The notes beneath the pieces were generated by a model. It did not search any database, was not told where the DNA came from, and saw nothing but the letters and a program-made list of their open reading frames with translations. Positions 52,344-62,330 of a stretch of DNA of 64,000 nucleotides are shown here, in pieces (the stretch's first letter is position 1; each line of letters starts with the position of its first letter). Location of the stretch: the NCBI GenBank assembly GCA_002842045.1, contig PHBX01000023.1, forward strand, positions 1 to 64,000. The letters are read 5' to 3'. The stretch comes from Chloroflexi bacterium HGW-Chloroflexi-3. Lineage in GTDB: Bacteria; Chloroflexota; Anaerolineae; Anaerolineales; Anaerolineaceae. The position numbers were made by a program, and so were the translations under genes.

Positions 52344-53276
52344 ATGAGAATAGCAAATAACATTACAGAATTGATTGGAAATACCCCTTTAGTACGCCTC
52401 AATAGATTAACAGAAGGGTTAAATGCAGAAGTTTTAGCAAAATTAGAATATTTCAATCCTGCCCATTCTGTCAAAGATCGAATTGGTGTAGCAATGATTG
52501 ACGCAGCGGAAAAAGCCGGATTAATCGACCAGAATTCAATTATTGTTGAACCCACCAGTGGCAATACTGGTATCGCGTTGGCATTTGTTTGCGCGGCCCG
52601 TGGATACAAATCCATCATCATCATGCCAGACACCATGTCCAAAGAACGACGAATGTTACTAAGGGCATTTGGTGCAGAATTAATCCTGACACCCGGAAGT
52701 GAAGGAATGCCTGGAGCGATTGCAAAAGCGAATGAATTAGCCGGAAATGATCCTCAGGTTTTTATTCCGCAGCAGTTTCAAAATCCAGCAAATCCGGATA
52801 TACATCGGAAAACAACTGCCATTGAAATCATTAATGATACTGACGGCCATCTGGATTATTTTGTTTCTGGCGTTGGTACCGGCGGTACCATCACTGGTGT
52901 CGGAGAAGCTTTAAAACGTCACAACCCTGAAATAAAGGTGGTTGCCGTAGAACCATCGGACTCAGCTGTGCTGTCAGGTGGCGAAAAAGGTAAACACCCC
53001 ATTATGGGTATTGGTGCAGGTTTCATCCCGGATGTACTCAATACCAATATTTATGATGAGATCATTCAGGTGTCCGGACCAGATGCATTCGACACTGCTC
53101 GCAAAATGGCATCTCAGGAAGGTCTTTTGGTAGGTATATCCTCCGGTGCAGCTACCTGGGCAGCTTTACAAATAGCAAAACGACCTGAAGCGGTAGGAAA
53201 ACGGATTGTGGTCATCATTCCATCTTTCGGTGAACGTTATTTGAGCACACCTTTATATGAGAATTTGCAGGATTAG
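52344..53276 (+). CDS. cysK: Cysteine synthase (O-acetylserine sulfhydrylase)
   Basis: PLP enzyme that makes cysteine from O-acetylserine and sulfide. The 310-residue protein has [12 protein letters not shown], the PLP Lys44 in [30 protein letters not shown] (substrate-binding loop), the phosphate-binding [12 protein letters not shown] (about 176-187) and [14 protein letters not shown] near the C terminus. Length is standard. CTAGGAG precedes the ATG. It follows the Cys-leader attenuator and is 7 bases upstream of cysE, whose product supplies O-acetylserine. Confidence 0.98.
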   Translation: MRIANNITELIGNTPLVRLNRLTEGLNAEVLAKLEYFNPAHSVKDRIGVAMIDAAEKAGLIDQNSIIVEPTSGNTGIALAFVCAARGYKSIIIMPDTMSKERRMLLRAFGAELILTPGSEGMPGAIAKANELAGNDPQVFIPQQFQNPANPDIHRKTTAIEIINDTDGHLDYFVSGVGTGGTITGVGEALKRHNPEIKVVAVEPSDSAVLSGGEKGKHPIMGIGAGFIPDVLNTNIYDEIIQVSGPDAFDTARKMASQEGLLVGISSGAATWAALQIAKRPEAVGKRIVVIIPSFGERYLSTPLYENLQD

Positions 53277-53283
53277 GTGAAAA

Positions 53284-54036
53284 ATGAAAAATTTTATAAA
53301 TATTCTAAAATCAGATCTGGATTCGGTTTTAAGCCGTGATCCAGCTGCCCGAAATAAACTTGAAATTATCCTGCTATATTCCGGATTACATGCTGTCTGG
53401 TCTCACCGAATTGCTCATTGGTTTTGGACTCATAATCTCTATCTGATTGCCAGAGGGATATCACAACTATCCAGGTTCCTGACAGGGATTGAGATCCATC
53501 CTGGGGCAAAAATTGGAAATGGTTTCTTTATTGATCATGGCATGGGTGTTGTGATTGGAGAAACAGCTGAAGTAGGTGAAAATGTAACACTGTATCATGG
53601 TGTCACATTGGGCGGTGTCAGTACTGAAAAAGGGAAGCGGCATCCCACCATCATGGATAATGTGGTCATAGGAGCCGGGGCAAAGGTGTTGGGTGCGATT
53701 GAAATTGGGGTGAGTAGCCGTGTAGGAGCGAATGCAGTTGTGGTCAACCCTGTGCCTGAAAATTCTGTGGTGGTTGGTGTACCTGGTCAAATCGTAAAAA
53801 GATCCAACCAGGTTGTCAGCACAAAACCAGATCTCCACCACGACTTATTGCCAGACACGATCGGAAAAACCATTGAAACAATTTTAGAACGCATGCAAAA
53901 AATGGAATCCAAAGTCAATATAATATCTCATTCGCATCCAATGTTATCAACACCAGAAAACGGAAACGGAAAAGAAAAGGTAAATATTCACGCCCCAGTT
54001 GATGGCATCTGGCAAGGAGAAGACTTCTCAATTTGA
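53284..54036 (+). CDS. cysE: Serine O-acetyltransferase
   Basis: Acetylates serine with acetyl-CoA, the committed step of cysteine synthesis. The 250-residue protein has an N-terminal helical domain ([18 protein letters not shown]), then the left-handed beta helix with hexapeptide repeats: [19 protein letters not shown] (catalytic His region), [36 protein letters not shown] and [16 protein letters not shown]. An extra C-terminal stretch of about 60 residues (about 190-250) is polar and lacks the usual short tail. It is co-transcribed with cysK. Confidence 0.97.
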   Translation: MKNFINILKSDLDSVLSRDPAARNKLEIILLYSGLHAVWSHRIAHWFWTHNLYLIARGISQLSRFLTGIEIHPGAKIGNGFFIDHGMGVVIGETAEVGENVTLYHGVTLGGVSTEKGKRHPTIMDNVVIGAGAKVLGAIEIGVSSRVGANAVVVNPVPENSVVVGVPGQIVKRSNQVVSTKPDLHHDLLPDTIGKTIETILERMQKMESKVNIISHSHPMLSTPENGNGKEKVNIHAPVDGIWQGEDFSI

Positions 54037-54048
54037 TAATTCCGGGTT

Positions 54049-54987
54049 TTATTTTCGAATAAAACCTCTGATTGCCACAATGATTAAGCCCATCAGGCAA
54101 ATAATCCCCATCCCCCAACCAATAGTTGTGCGCTGGCTTTTTTCCATACTGTAAATGGAAAATGGTGGTTTTGGCGTCGGTGATGGGAAGGGTGTAATAG
54201 TTGCAGAAGGTTGTGGTGTGATGGGTGTTTGACTGGGTGTGATCGTTCTTGTCGGAGGAATAGATGTATTTGTGATTGTTGGTGATAAAGTAGGTGTCGG
54301 TGCAATTTGCACAACCAGACGTTCACCAACAAATATAACCGGTGTTGGTATAAGATTATTCCATTGAATAATTTCTGCGATTGTGACATTATAGGCAATG
54401 GCGATTGACCATAGAGACTGGCCATCCAACACCTCATGAATGATCGATCCGTCTAATTGTGGAGTAGCAGTTATAACATCACTGACGAGATTTGGATCAG
54501 GTGTGATCTGGTAGTTGATAGTTGGTTGAGCAGCCAATCCAGTCTGGATTTCCTGAACCTGTAACACATAATAAATCATGTCATTCTTGACAGCGACACC
54601 AGCACCAACTTTTCCAAAAGGGTATCCCACAATGGTGTTCCAGTTGGCTGTGTCCGTCCACATCGAAAATACAACCACCTGCACTGTCAAATTGGATCCT
54701 CCGGCAATATTTTCAAGAAATCCCAAGCTATTCAGAGTGGATCCATTTGCTCGATTGTGAGTAATCTGTCCAATTTCTGCCATGTATTCAGCGTGTTCCT
54801 GCGCTGAAGCCATTAACGTATTATCAATTTCTAAAGCCGCTAATGAGTTGTTCCCGCGAACACTGTTGACTGTATTGATTAACTCTAATGCGGAATTGGC
54901 TTGTGCTTGAATAAGCCTTTCAGGCTGTAAAAAAGCATAAAAACCGATCAGGAATGCTGTAACAATTAAAATAAAAATTCGATGCAT
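54049..54987 (-). CDS. CAP/SCP-domain protein with LysM and C-terminal membrane anchor
   Basis: The 312-residue protein has an N-terminal signal sequence (about 5-29), a CAP/SCP domain (about 30-150; ELINTVNSVRGNNSLAALEI, SAQEHAEYMAEIGQITHNRA, NIAGG), a LysM domain (IHEVLDGQSLWSIAIAYNVT, about 188-232), a Thr/Pro-rich linker (about 235-285) and one C-terminal span (about 290-308) with a basic end. An extracellular cell-wall-associated role is inferred. TATAAT lies 8 bases before the ATG and no Shine-Dalgarno site is present, so it is probably leaderless. Confidence 0.82.
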   Translation of the reverse strand: MHRIFILIVTAFLIGFYAFLQPERLIQAQANSALELINTVNSVRGNNSLAALEIDNTLMASAQEHAEYMAEIGQITHNRANGSTLNSLGFLENIAGGSNLTVQVVVFSMWTDTANWNTIVGYPFGKVGAGVAVKNDMIYYVLQVQEIQTGLAAQPTINYQITPDPNLVSDVITATPQLDGSIIHEVLDGQSLWSIAIAYNVTIAEIIQWNNLIPTPVIFVGERLVVQIAPTPTLSPTITNTSIPPTRTITPSQTPITPQPSATITPFPSPTPKPPFSIYSMEKSQRTTIGWGMGIICLMGLIIVAIRGFIRK

Positions 54988-54995
54988 TGCTGGGT

Positions 54996-55001
54996 ATTAT
55001 A
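54996..55001 (-). promoter_or_regulatory. Candidate -10 for a leaderless CAP-LysM transcript
   Basis: On the minus strand a perfect TATAAT (55001-54996) is 8 bases before the ATG at 54987, and no ribosome site is visible. No clear -35 is found at 17 bases. Confidence 0.45.
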
Positions 55002-55038
55002 ACCGATGCATCGAATTCTTACCTTTTTTTGGATTTGA

Positions 55039-55464
55039 TCAGGAAAGAGATCTCTCCTGAAAATTCGTTCCCATGGCCTCAGCGATAAGCAAAAAATCAC
55101 TTGCTGAAACCATACCAATTATTAGACCATTATCATCTATCACAGGTAAATGGTGAATGTGGTTTTCCATCATGAGCATAGCACATTCCTTTATGGATAG
55201 ATCTTGTCGTACAGAAACGACTGGAGAAGACATGATGTCTTTGACTGTTAATTCTTTTGGATTTCGATTTTCTGCAACAATTTTATCGCTGATATCCCTT
55301 GAAGTAATAATCCCATAATCAGGATTCTTATCGCTTTTCCTGACCAAAACACTATTGATATACCGACGACGCATAATACTTAGAATCTCGTATACCGTTT
55401 GATCTGGATCCACAAATACAACCAGATCCATCATCCAATCTTTTACGGTATGTTTTTCATGCAT
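55039..55464 (-). CDS. CBS-domain pair protein
   Basis: The 141-residue protein consists of two CBS domains: the first is about residues 7-66 (WMMDLVVFVDPDQTVYEILS, GIITSRDI), the second about 80-137 (KDIMSSPVVSVRQDLSIKEC, LPVIDDNGLIIGMVSASDFL). CBS pairs bind adenine nucleotides and tune other proteins; no effector domain is attached, so the partner is unknown. The ATG at 55464 has AAAGGAG about ten bases upstream; a TTG seven codons earlier overlaps that site and is rejected. It is separated from surE by 104 bases and from the CAP gene by about 50. Confidence 0.85.
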   Translation of the reverse strand: MHEKHTVKDWMMDLVVFVDPDQTVYEILSIMRRRYINSVLVRKSDKNPDYGIITSRDISDKIVAENRNPKELTVKDIMSSPVVSVRQDLSIKECAMLMMENHIHHLPVIDDNGLIIGMVSASDFLLIAEAMGTNFQERSLS

Positions 55465-55568
55465 TTCAAATATTCTCCTTTCCAATAATTACGAAAATAT
55501 TATACTGATAACTACTATTAGTATATAGAATCGTATGATAGAAAATCAAGTTATTACCTGGTAGAATA

Positions 55569-56336
55569 TCACCATTTCCATTGATTTAAGTACTCAAATA
55601 ACGAATATGCAGTCATATCCAATTGTAATGGAGTTATTGAAACAAAACCTTCTTTCAATGCGCCATAATCTGTACCCGACTCTGGAACACCATGCGGGAA
55701 TTCTCCTCCAATCCAATAATAAGGTACACCACGCGGGTCGTCTCGAATCACCAATGCATCCCGATACAAACGTAAGCCCTGCCTGGTGATTTGAAATCCT
55801 TTAATTTCTTCCTTATTCAGATACGGCACATTTACACTTAAGATGGTTTTTGGTGGTAGCCCATAGTTGATGAGATGTTGACATGTCGTAATGGCAATAT
55901 CACCAGCTGTCGAATAATTCAGATTTCCACCATAATTTTCAGGAGAATCCAATGAAAACGCGACAGCGGGCAACCCTGATATTGCAGCTTCAAAGGCAGC
56001 GGTAACAGTGCCAGAATAAGTGACATCATTACCAATATTCGCGTTTGGGTTGATGCCAGAAACCACTAAATCAATTTTTTCTTCAATAAAACCCAATAAT
56101 GCGATTGCAACACAATCAGATGGAGCTCCATCTGAAGAAAATGCTTCTACTCCATCTATCAAATCCACCCTTCTTACTCTAAGTGGTTTATGAAGGGTTT
56201 TCTTGTGCCCGGATACTGACCAATTTTTATCTGGTGCTAATACCGTCACTTTTCCCAATTGGGTTAATGATTTCGCTAATTGAATAATCCCTGGAGCCAG
56301 AATTCCATCATCGTTTGTTACAAGAATGTGTGTCAT
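55569..56336 (-). CDS. surE: 5'/3'-nucleotidase SurE
   Basis: Metal-dependent nucleoside monophosphate phosphatase, 255 residues. The MTHILVTNDDGILAPGI start carries the Asp-Asp metal ligands (about 8-9), followed by VLAPDKNWSVSGHKKTLHKP, FSSDGAPSDCVAIALL, and VVSGINPNANIGNDVTYSGT (Asn and Ser ligands). The ATG at 56336 is preferred over a TTG four codons before it because it gives the family N terminus. A TATAAT without a clear -35 lies upstream. Confidence 0.95.
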   Translation of the reverse strand: MTHILVTNDDGILAPGIIQLAKSLTQLGKVTVLAPDKNWSVSGHKKTLHKPLRVRRVDLIDGVEAFSSDGAPSDCVAIALLGFIEEKIDLVVSGINPNANIGNDVTYSGTVTAAFEAAISGLPAVAFSLDSPENYGGNLNYSTAGDIAITTCQHLINYGLPPKTILSVNVPYLNKEEIKGFQITRQGLRLYRDALVIRDDPRGVPYYWIGGEFPHGVPESGTDYGALKEGFVSITPLQLDMTAYSLFEYLNQWKW

Positions 56337-56477
56337 TAAATTTTCCAATTGTGTCTAGCTTTTATTATTTTTTCTTTTCCAATAATTCCATTATAGAATA
56401 ATTCAACGGATCTTTTGATTTTTTGTATTTTTGATCCTTGAAATAATTGAAAAGCCATGTTTTCTGTCAACGTTTTC

Positions 56478-56507
56478 TGGACGATTCACCAAACATTGTG
56501 TTATACT
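56478..56507 (+). promoter_or_regulatory. Promoter of rpsB-tsf
   Basis: TGGACG (56478-56483), 18 bases and TATACT (56502-56507). The leader to the rpsB ATG is about 125 bases. The 300-base gap upstream of rpsB otherwise contains AT-rich sequence with no gene seen. Confidence 0.55.
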
Positions 56508-56536
56508 AATCCAGTTGCGTGCAGCAATATCACACA

Positions 56537-56597
56537 CGTTCTCTGACCATATCAGCGTGCATCTTGGATGTTCTGATCAAATGGGTTGAAGAGAACG
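56537..56597 (+). promoter_or_regulatory. Structured rpsB leader hairpin
   Basis: CGTTCTCT (56537-56544) and AGAGAACG (56590-56597) form a perfect 8-bp stem. Inside it ATCAG/CTGAT and GCATC/GATGT form further stems. Such a leader could be an S2 autoregulatory site; no match to a known motif was confirmed. Confidence 0.5.
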
Positions 56598-56637
56598 GAG
56601 GACTAACGAAAATTAATAAGGAGAAAGTAAAAACAAT

Positions 56638-57714
56638 ATGGCATCTGTAATTTCCATGAAAGCGCTCTTGGAAAGTGGTGTTCATTTTGGTCATCGTACC
56701 AATAAATGGCACCCTGGAATGCGTCCGTTTATCTTTACGGAACGTAATGGTATTCATATCCTTGATCTGCAACAAACAGTCAAGGCAATCAATTCAGCCT
56801 ATAATATCGTTCGCGATACTGTAGCCGCTGGTGGAACAATTCTGTTCGTTGGCACAAAACGCCAGGCGCAAGAAACAATCAAAGAAGAATCGATGCGTTG
56901 TGGTATGCCTTACGTTACAGAAAGATGGTTGGGTGGCACATTGACCAACTGGTCAACAATCAGCCAACGAATTGGCGAACTTGAACGGCTAGAAAGATTA
57001 CACGAAACTGGTGAAATAAATTCTTACACCAAAAAAGAAGCCTTGATGATCGATCGTGAAATTAACCGTTTGATGATCCGATTAAGCGGTGTTCGCAACA
57101 TGAAGAAAATCCCTGATTTGCTCTTCATTATTGATGTTAGCCGTGAAGAGACAGCTGTTCATGAAGCGAACTTGAAAGGCGTTCCCATCATCGCAATGGT
57201 TGACACAAATTGCGATCCACGCAACATTGACCATGTGATTCCTTCAAATGACGATGCGATTAGAGCTATAAAATTAATGGTTTCCAAAATTGCTGATGCA
57301 GTAATTGAAGGTAAATCTTTACGCAAAGATGAAGATTTAGATGAAGAAATGACATCTGGCGAAGAAAAACCGGTAGTTGTCCGCCGCCGCATGGAAGAAG
57401 ATGCAGAATTGGCTGATGAGACATTATTAGGCGCTTCAACTTTAGCAAAACTTGATGTTGAAAAAGAAGAAGAAGTTGCAGAAGAAGTTGTTAAAGAATC
57501 ACTCGAAGAAGAAACTGAAATTGTTGTTGAAGATCTTGTTGATATCGAAGTGGAAGAAGTTATTGTTAAAAAACCTGCAACAAAAGCCAAAAAGACAACA
57601 AAAGCCAAAGTAACCAAAAAAGCTGAAGCAGTATCTGAAACACAAGCTGAAGTAATTGCTGAAGATGTTGAAGAAGATGTATCCGCCGAATCTGAAGATT
57701 TGGATGAAGAGTAG
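56638..57714 (+). CDS. rpsB: 30S ribosomal protein S2 with long charged C-terminal tail
   Basis: S2 binds 16S rRNA in the small subunit. The 358-residue protein contains a full S2 core (residues 1 to about 228: [78 protein letters not shown]). A tail of about 130 residues follows, highly acidic ([25 protein letters not shown]) with a Lys-rich stretch [20 protein letters not shown] before an acidic end. AAGGAG lies before the ATG. It is followed by tsf and, after a terminator, pyrH. Confidence 0.97.
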   Translation: MASVISMKALLESGVHFGHRTNKWHPGMRPFIFTERNGIHILDLQQTVKAINSAYNIVRDTVAAGGTILFVGTKRQAQETIKEESMRCGMPYVTERWLGGTLTNWSTISQRIGELERLERLHETGEINSYTKKEALMIDREINRLMIRLSGVRNMKKIPDLLFIIDVSREETAVHEANLKGVPIIAMVDTNCDPRNIDHVIPSNDDAIRAIKLMVSKIADAVIEGKSLRKDEDLDEEMTSGEEKPVVVRRRMEEDAELADETLLGASTLAKLDVEKEEEVAEEVVKESLEEETEIVVEDLVDIEVEEVIVKKPATKAKKTTKAKVTKKAEAVSETQAEVIAEDVEEDVSAESEDLDEE

Positions 57715-57760
57715 AACATTCCTATATTTGGAATGCAAGAATGTGAAGGATTTTTAAAAA

Positions 57761-58372
57761 ATGGCAATTTCAACTGAAGATATCAAAAAATTAAGAGAAT
57801 CCACAGGCGCTGGCATTTTAGATTGCCGCAAAGCACTGGAAAGTGCAGATGGAGATTTAAACAAAGCATTGGATTTTCTGCGGGAAAAAGGTTTGGCAAA
57901 AGCTGCCAAACGTGCATCTCGTAATGCCTCAGAAGGTGTCGTCGAACTTTACAATCATGGCAATGGTCGCGTTGGCGTAATGGTAGAAGTAAATGTAGAA
58001 ACCGACTTCGTTGGTCGCTCTGAAGCTTTCCGTGAGCTTGCTCATGAGATTGCCCTACAAATTGCAGCATCATCACCAGAGTATATTCGTGAAGAAGATA
58101 TTCCCCAAGAAGTATTGGATAAAGAAGCACAAATCGCAGCTGCCAAAGCACGTGAAGATGGGAAACCAGAAGCAATCCTCCCACGTATAGTAGAAGGAAC
58201 TTTGGAAAAATTCAAAAACGAAGTTGTGTTGATGCGTCAACCTTATATTCGTAATGAAGACATTACCATCCAACAATTAATTAACGAAAAAGTTGTTGCA
58301 TTGGGTGAAAATATTGTCGTTCGCCGATTTGCCCGTTGGGCATTGGGTGAAACCACTTCTGAAGAAGAATAA
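57761..58372 (+). CDS. tsf: Elongation factor Ts
   Basis: Nucleotide exchange factor for EF-Tu. The 203-residue protein has the N-terminal UBA-like motif IKKLRESTGAGILDCRKALE, ALDFLREKGLAKAAKRASRN and the core VEVNVETDFVGRSEAFREL. It is the short form with one dimerisation subdomain, as in Thermus and many Chloroflexota. It lies 46 bases after rpsB. A strong terminator follows before pyrH. Confidence 0.97.
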   Translation: MAISTEDIKKLRESTGAGILDCRKALESADGDLNKALDFLREKGLAKAAKRASRNASEGVVELYNHGNGRVGVMVEVNVETDFVGRSEAFRELAHEIALQIAASSPEYIREEDIPQEVLDKEAQIAAAKAREDGKPEAILPRIVEGTLEKFKNEVVLMRQPYIRNEDITIQQLINEKVVALGENIVVRRFARWALGETTSEEE

Positions 58373-58377
58373 TTTAG

Positions 58378-59148
<771 letters not shown>

Positions 59149-59153
59149 CAAAA

Positions 59154-59182
59154 AGTGGGCTGAAAACACAGCCTATTTTTTA
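59154..59182 (+). terminator. Terminator of pyrH
   Basis: GGCTG (59158-59162) and CAGCC (59169-59173) with extra weak pairs are followed by TATTTTTT. It lies just after the pyrH stop and before the convergent dnaK remnant. Confidence 0.75.
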
Positions 59183-59197
59183 TACCTGGACTAATTT

Positions 59198-60267
59198 TTA
59201 CACATCCTGGAATTCACCTTCAATTACCTCGTTATTATACTCATTACCTTGACTTGTATTCTTTGCTCCGGTAGATGCTGTTTGTCCAGTTATGTATTCC
59301 TTAAGGACTTGTTCTAATTCCAAGGTAGCTTCTTTAATTCCTGTTATGTTTTCACCTTTGATAATCTCGCGCAGCGATTGGGTTTTCGTTTCCAGGTATT
59401 GTTTCATTTGACTATTTATCTCAGCAGATTCATCCGTTAATTCCTTATCAGCCTGATAGATAACCTGATCTGCAACATTTTTAGCTTCAATTAATTCTCG
59501 TTTACGCAAATCATCCGATTCATGTTGTTTCGCATCCTGAACCAATCGATCGATTTCTACCTTATCCAGATTAGTGGAAGCAGTAATGGTAACTTTTTGT
59601 TCTTTTCCAGATGCTTTATCTTGTGCTTCCACACTCAAAATCCCGTTTGCGTCAATGTCGAAAGTTACTTCGATTTGAGGTATTCCTCGAGTTGTCCCTG
59701 GAATTCCCTCCAGACGAAATCTTCCCAGGCTGATATTATCGGACACAAGTTGATGTTCCCCTTGAAGAACATGATTATCGACGGCAGGTTGATTATCTTC
59801 TGCCGTAGAGAAAATTTGTGATTTCTTAACCGGGATGGTCGTATTTCTTTCAATTACCCGAGTCATCACACTACCTAAGGTCTCAACACCCAGTGATAAT
59901 GGTGTAACATCCAATAAAAGAACATCCTTGACTTGTCCTGATAACACACCAGCTTGTACAGCAGCCCAATTTACCAACACTTCATCCCAATCATCATCAC
60001 CTAAATGAGTATCACCGCTTGTGGACTTGACTTCAATTACACCGTCACCAAATTCCAATGATGGATGTTACAGTATATTCTGGATTTATCACTGATTGGC
60101 GTTTTGCATTTTGTCCAACCAACCTTTCTTTATTTTTGTTAAACGCAACCACAGATGGACAAAGACGCGAGCCTTCTATATGTATTGATTACAATCGGAA
60201 CACCACCTTCCATAATGGCTACGACACTATTTGTAGTACCTAAATCGATACCAATAATTTTCGACAT
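59198..60267 (-). pseudogene. dnaK: Molecular chaperone DnaK, broken by one small insertion and two large deletions
   Basis: The gene starts well at ATG 60267 (AAGGAAG before it): [21 protein letters not shown] 4-nt insertion near 60177-60182 shifts the frame after VINT; in the shifted frame [20 protein letters not shown] and [19 protein letters not shown] can still be read. At about 60056-60066 the sequence jumps to [20 protein letters not shown], losing about 100 residues of the ATPase domain. At about 59966 it jumps in frame from DDWDEVLVNW to AAVQAGVLSGQVKDVLLLDV, losing about 150 more. The last 286 codons, including the substrate-binding domain (LDVTPLSLGVETLG, NTTIPVKKSQIFSTA), are open. 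The gene cannot make a working ATPase. Decay or an assembly error are both possible. Confidence 0.85.
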
Positions 60268-60382
60268 TTACAACTTCCTTGAGCATTAATAAATCGACAC
60301 ATTTAAGAGTAATGTCCATACAATAGAATCTTGTTAACAAAAAAATAAGAATTAGATATACATTAATTTCTTTCACTGTTTC

Positions 60383-60411
60383 TTGTTTTTATCTGAAAGG
60401 CTATTTATAAT
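60383..60411 (+). promoter_or_regulatory. Promoter of the NfeD-family gene
   Basis: TTGTTT (60383-60388), 17 bases and TATAAT (60406-60411). The leader to the ATG at 60434 is about 16 bases and contains GAGGA. Confidence 0.65.
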
Positions 60412-60433
60412 CTGATTAGGAAATGAGGAAAAA

Positions 60434-61756
60434 ATGAAATTAATCAGGCTAATTACCATAACATCATGGATATTAATTGCCATAATTATTCCAATCCAGT
60501 CTGTGTATGCACAGTCTTTGTCGCCGATCATCATTACCATCCAGGTTCAAGGTCCATTAACCCCAGCTTTAGTTGGATATATTGATCGCGGATTATCAAC
60601 TGCTGAAAGGGTGGGTGCTGAATTATTGATTCTGCAATTAGATACACCCGGTGGCAGTATTGATTTAATGAATACAATTGTCCAGAACATACGATCAAGT
60701 GAAATTCCAGTCGTGGTTTATGTTGCACCCAGAGGAGCGATCGCAGGAAGCGCAGGAACATTAATCACTCTGGCCGGACATATCGCTGCTATGGCTCCAG
60801 AAACAGCTATTGGAGCTGCGAGTCCTGTGGGTGGTCAGGGAGAGGACCTGGGAGAAACCATCGAAGCCAAACAAAAAGAGATATTGAAGGCCTCTGTCAG
60901 ATCATTGGCTGCAAATAGAGGAGCGGAAGCAGTGGCTTTGGCTGAGGACACGATTGAAAATGCTAAAGCCGCATCTGCAGAAGAAGCATTGGCAGTGGGT
61001 TTAATTGACCTGATTGCTACAGATTTGAATGATCTGGTTGAAAAAATCAACGGCAGCACTGTTGAGTTGGCTTCAGGAGCAAGTGTTCTCAACCTTGATA
61101 ATTCCGTTCTTCTTCCTGTAGAAATGAGCTTTATCGAAAATCTCTTGCAATTATTAACCAACCCAAATATTCTGTTTATTTTATTGACCATTGGTGTCCA
61201 GGCAATTTTTATTGAATTATCCAATCCAGGAGGATGGGTCGCAGGATTTATTGGAGCAGTTTGTCTGATCCTGGCAGTATATGGGCTTGGGGTCCTACCC
61301 GTTAATTGGTTTGGCATTCTATTTCTGGTTACTGCATTTATTCTCTTCATTTTAGAGATAAAAGCACCTGTTCACGGTGCATTAACTGCTGCAGGAACAA
61401 TATCATTTATAGTCGGATCCTTGGTGCTTTTCAATTCTATCGAGACCCCAGGATTTCCACAAGTATCGGTACCTCTGGTTGTTTCAACCGGAATTTTCTT
61501 AGCTGGTGGTATTTTCGTTGTACTGCGATTTGCCATTCGGGCTCTTAAAACACCTGTTAGGACAGGAATGGAATCATTGATGGGTTTAACTGGTTTTGTC
61601 ATTTCACCATTGGAACCCAACGGTACAATTCAACTGGCTGGAGAAGAATGGAGTGCCATTACAGATGATTTTGGAAACTTACCTGCTGGAACTCCCATTC
61701 AAGTGATTGATAAACGTGGAATTTCATTAATCGTAAAACGAATTGAAAAATTTTAA
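60434..61756 (+). CDS. nfeD: NfeD-family membrane-bound ClpP-class serine protease
   Basis: The long form of NfeD, 440 residues. It has a signal/anchor segment (about 5-26), a ClpP-like protease domain (about 33-215) with LQLDTPGGSI, APRGAIAGSAGTLITLAG (catalytic Ser region, about 98-116) and a Lys in the KQKEILKASVRSLAANRG segment. Four to six membrane spans follow (about 235-375), then a C-terminal OB-fold NfeD domain (about 385-440; ATP-like LAGEEWSAITDD). These proteins usually act with stomatin-like SPFH proteins; none is seen nearby. A good promoter and GAGGA precede the ATG. Confidence 0.92.
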   Translation: MKLIRLITITSWILIAIIIPIQSVYAQSLSPIIITIQVQGPLTPALVGYIDRGLSTAERVGAELLILQLDTPGGSIDLMNTIVQNIRSSEIPVVVYVAPRGAIAGSAGTLITLAGHIAAMAPETAIGAASPVGGQGEDLGETIEAKQKEILKASVRSLAANRGAEAVALAEDTIENAKAASAEEALAVGLIDLIATDLNDLVEKINGSTVELASGASVLNLDNSVLLPVEMSFIENLLQLLTNPNILFILLTIGVQAIFIELSNPGGWVAGFIGAVCLILAVYGLGVLPVNWFGILFLVTAFILFILEIKAPVHGALTAAGTISFIVGSLVLFNSIETPGFPQVSVPLVVSTGIFLAGGIFVVLRFAIRALKTPVRTGMESLMGLTGFVISPLEPNGTIQLAGEEWSAITDDFGNLPAGTPIQVIDKRGISLIVKRIEKF

Positions 61757-61795
61757 CAAAAAAGCAGAGTGATCAACACCCTGCCTATTTTTTCT
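61757..61795 (+). terminator. Terminator of nfeD
   Basis: GCAGAGTG (61764-61771) and CACCCTGC (61777-61784) pair with one mismatch, followed by CTATTTTTT. Confidence 0.75.
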
Positions 61796-61799
61796 TTAG

Positions 61800-62321
61800 C
61801 TATGCCCGCCAAAAACCCCGTCTGATTGGCCGGACATCTTCTGCCGTAACAAAGGCATCCTTATCCATCTCAAGGACGATTGTTTCTACTTCATCCACTT
61901 TCCGTCTCAATACTGCCACGTGAAGAACAGACACCATCCCGCTTCTCCCTCTTCCGGAGACTTCTGTCACAGCAAAACCAGAATTTCTGAGTGCATCCGC
62001 AATTCTTGGTCCAGCCATTGGGCTGAAAACTGTCATATGAATATGCCCAATAGCCAATCTGTTTTCAATATTCATTCCCACGACATTTCCCGTTGCAAAG
62101 CCAGCTGCATAGGCAATGATGTTAAGAAAATTATCCATATTGGACAACACAGATGTAATAGCAATCACAAACAACAAGGATTGAAAGAAACCTAAAACCC
62201 AGGCCAACCCTTTTCGTCCCCGGAATACAAATAATACCCGGATGGTATCCAAGGACATATCAGATACGCGTAATAAAAAGATGATCAGAATAATCAGGAT
62301 TGGAGAGGATGGTAATGGCAT
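61800..62321 (-). CDS. UPF0316 (DUF2179) membrane protein
   Basis: The 173-residue protein has three spans (about 5-22, 38-58, 64-86) and a C-terminal cytoplasmic domain (about 90-173) of the DUF2179 type: TVFSPMAGPRIADALRNSGF, VTEVSGRGRSGMVSVLHVAV and DAFVTAEDVRPIRRGFWRA. Its function is unknown; DUF2179 domains may bind small ligands. It starts 9 bases after the phosphorylase stop, so the two probably form an operon. Confidence 0.85.
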   Translation of the reverse strand: MPLPSSPILIILIIFLLRVSDMSLDTIRVLFVFRGRKGLAWVLGFFQSLLFVIAITSVLSNMDNFLNIIAYAAGFATGNVVGMNIENRLAIGHIHMTVFSPMAGPRIADALRNSGFAVTEVSGRGRSGMVSVLHVAVLRRKVDEVETIVLEMDKDAFVTAEDVRPIRRGFWRA

Positions 62322-62330
62322 AAGAATCTC

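Noticed and set aside
57159..57773. A 204-codon minus-strand ORF very rich in Ser and Thr
   Set aside because: It is the complement of the Glu-rich rpsB tail and of the S2 core; GAA/GAT codons read backwards give Ser-rich sequence. It has no ribosome site or family match.
59198..60058. A short standalone DnaK-like gene starting at 60058
   Set aside because: The apparent start falls at a deletion junction, and the true dnaK start with its ribosome site is at 60267.
60835..61350. 171-codon minus-strand ORF opposite nfeD
   Set aside because: Antisense shadow of the protease and membrane domain; no supporting signals.
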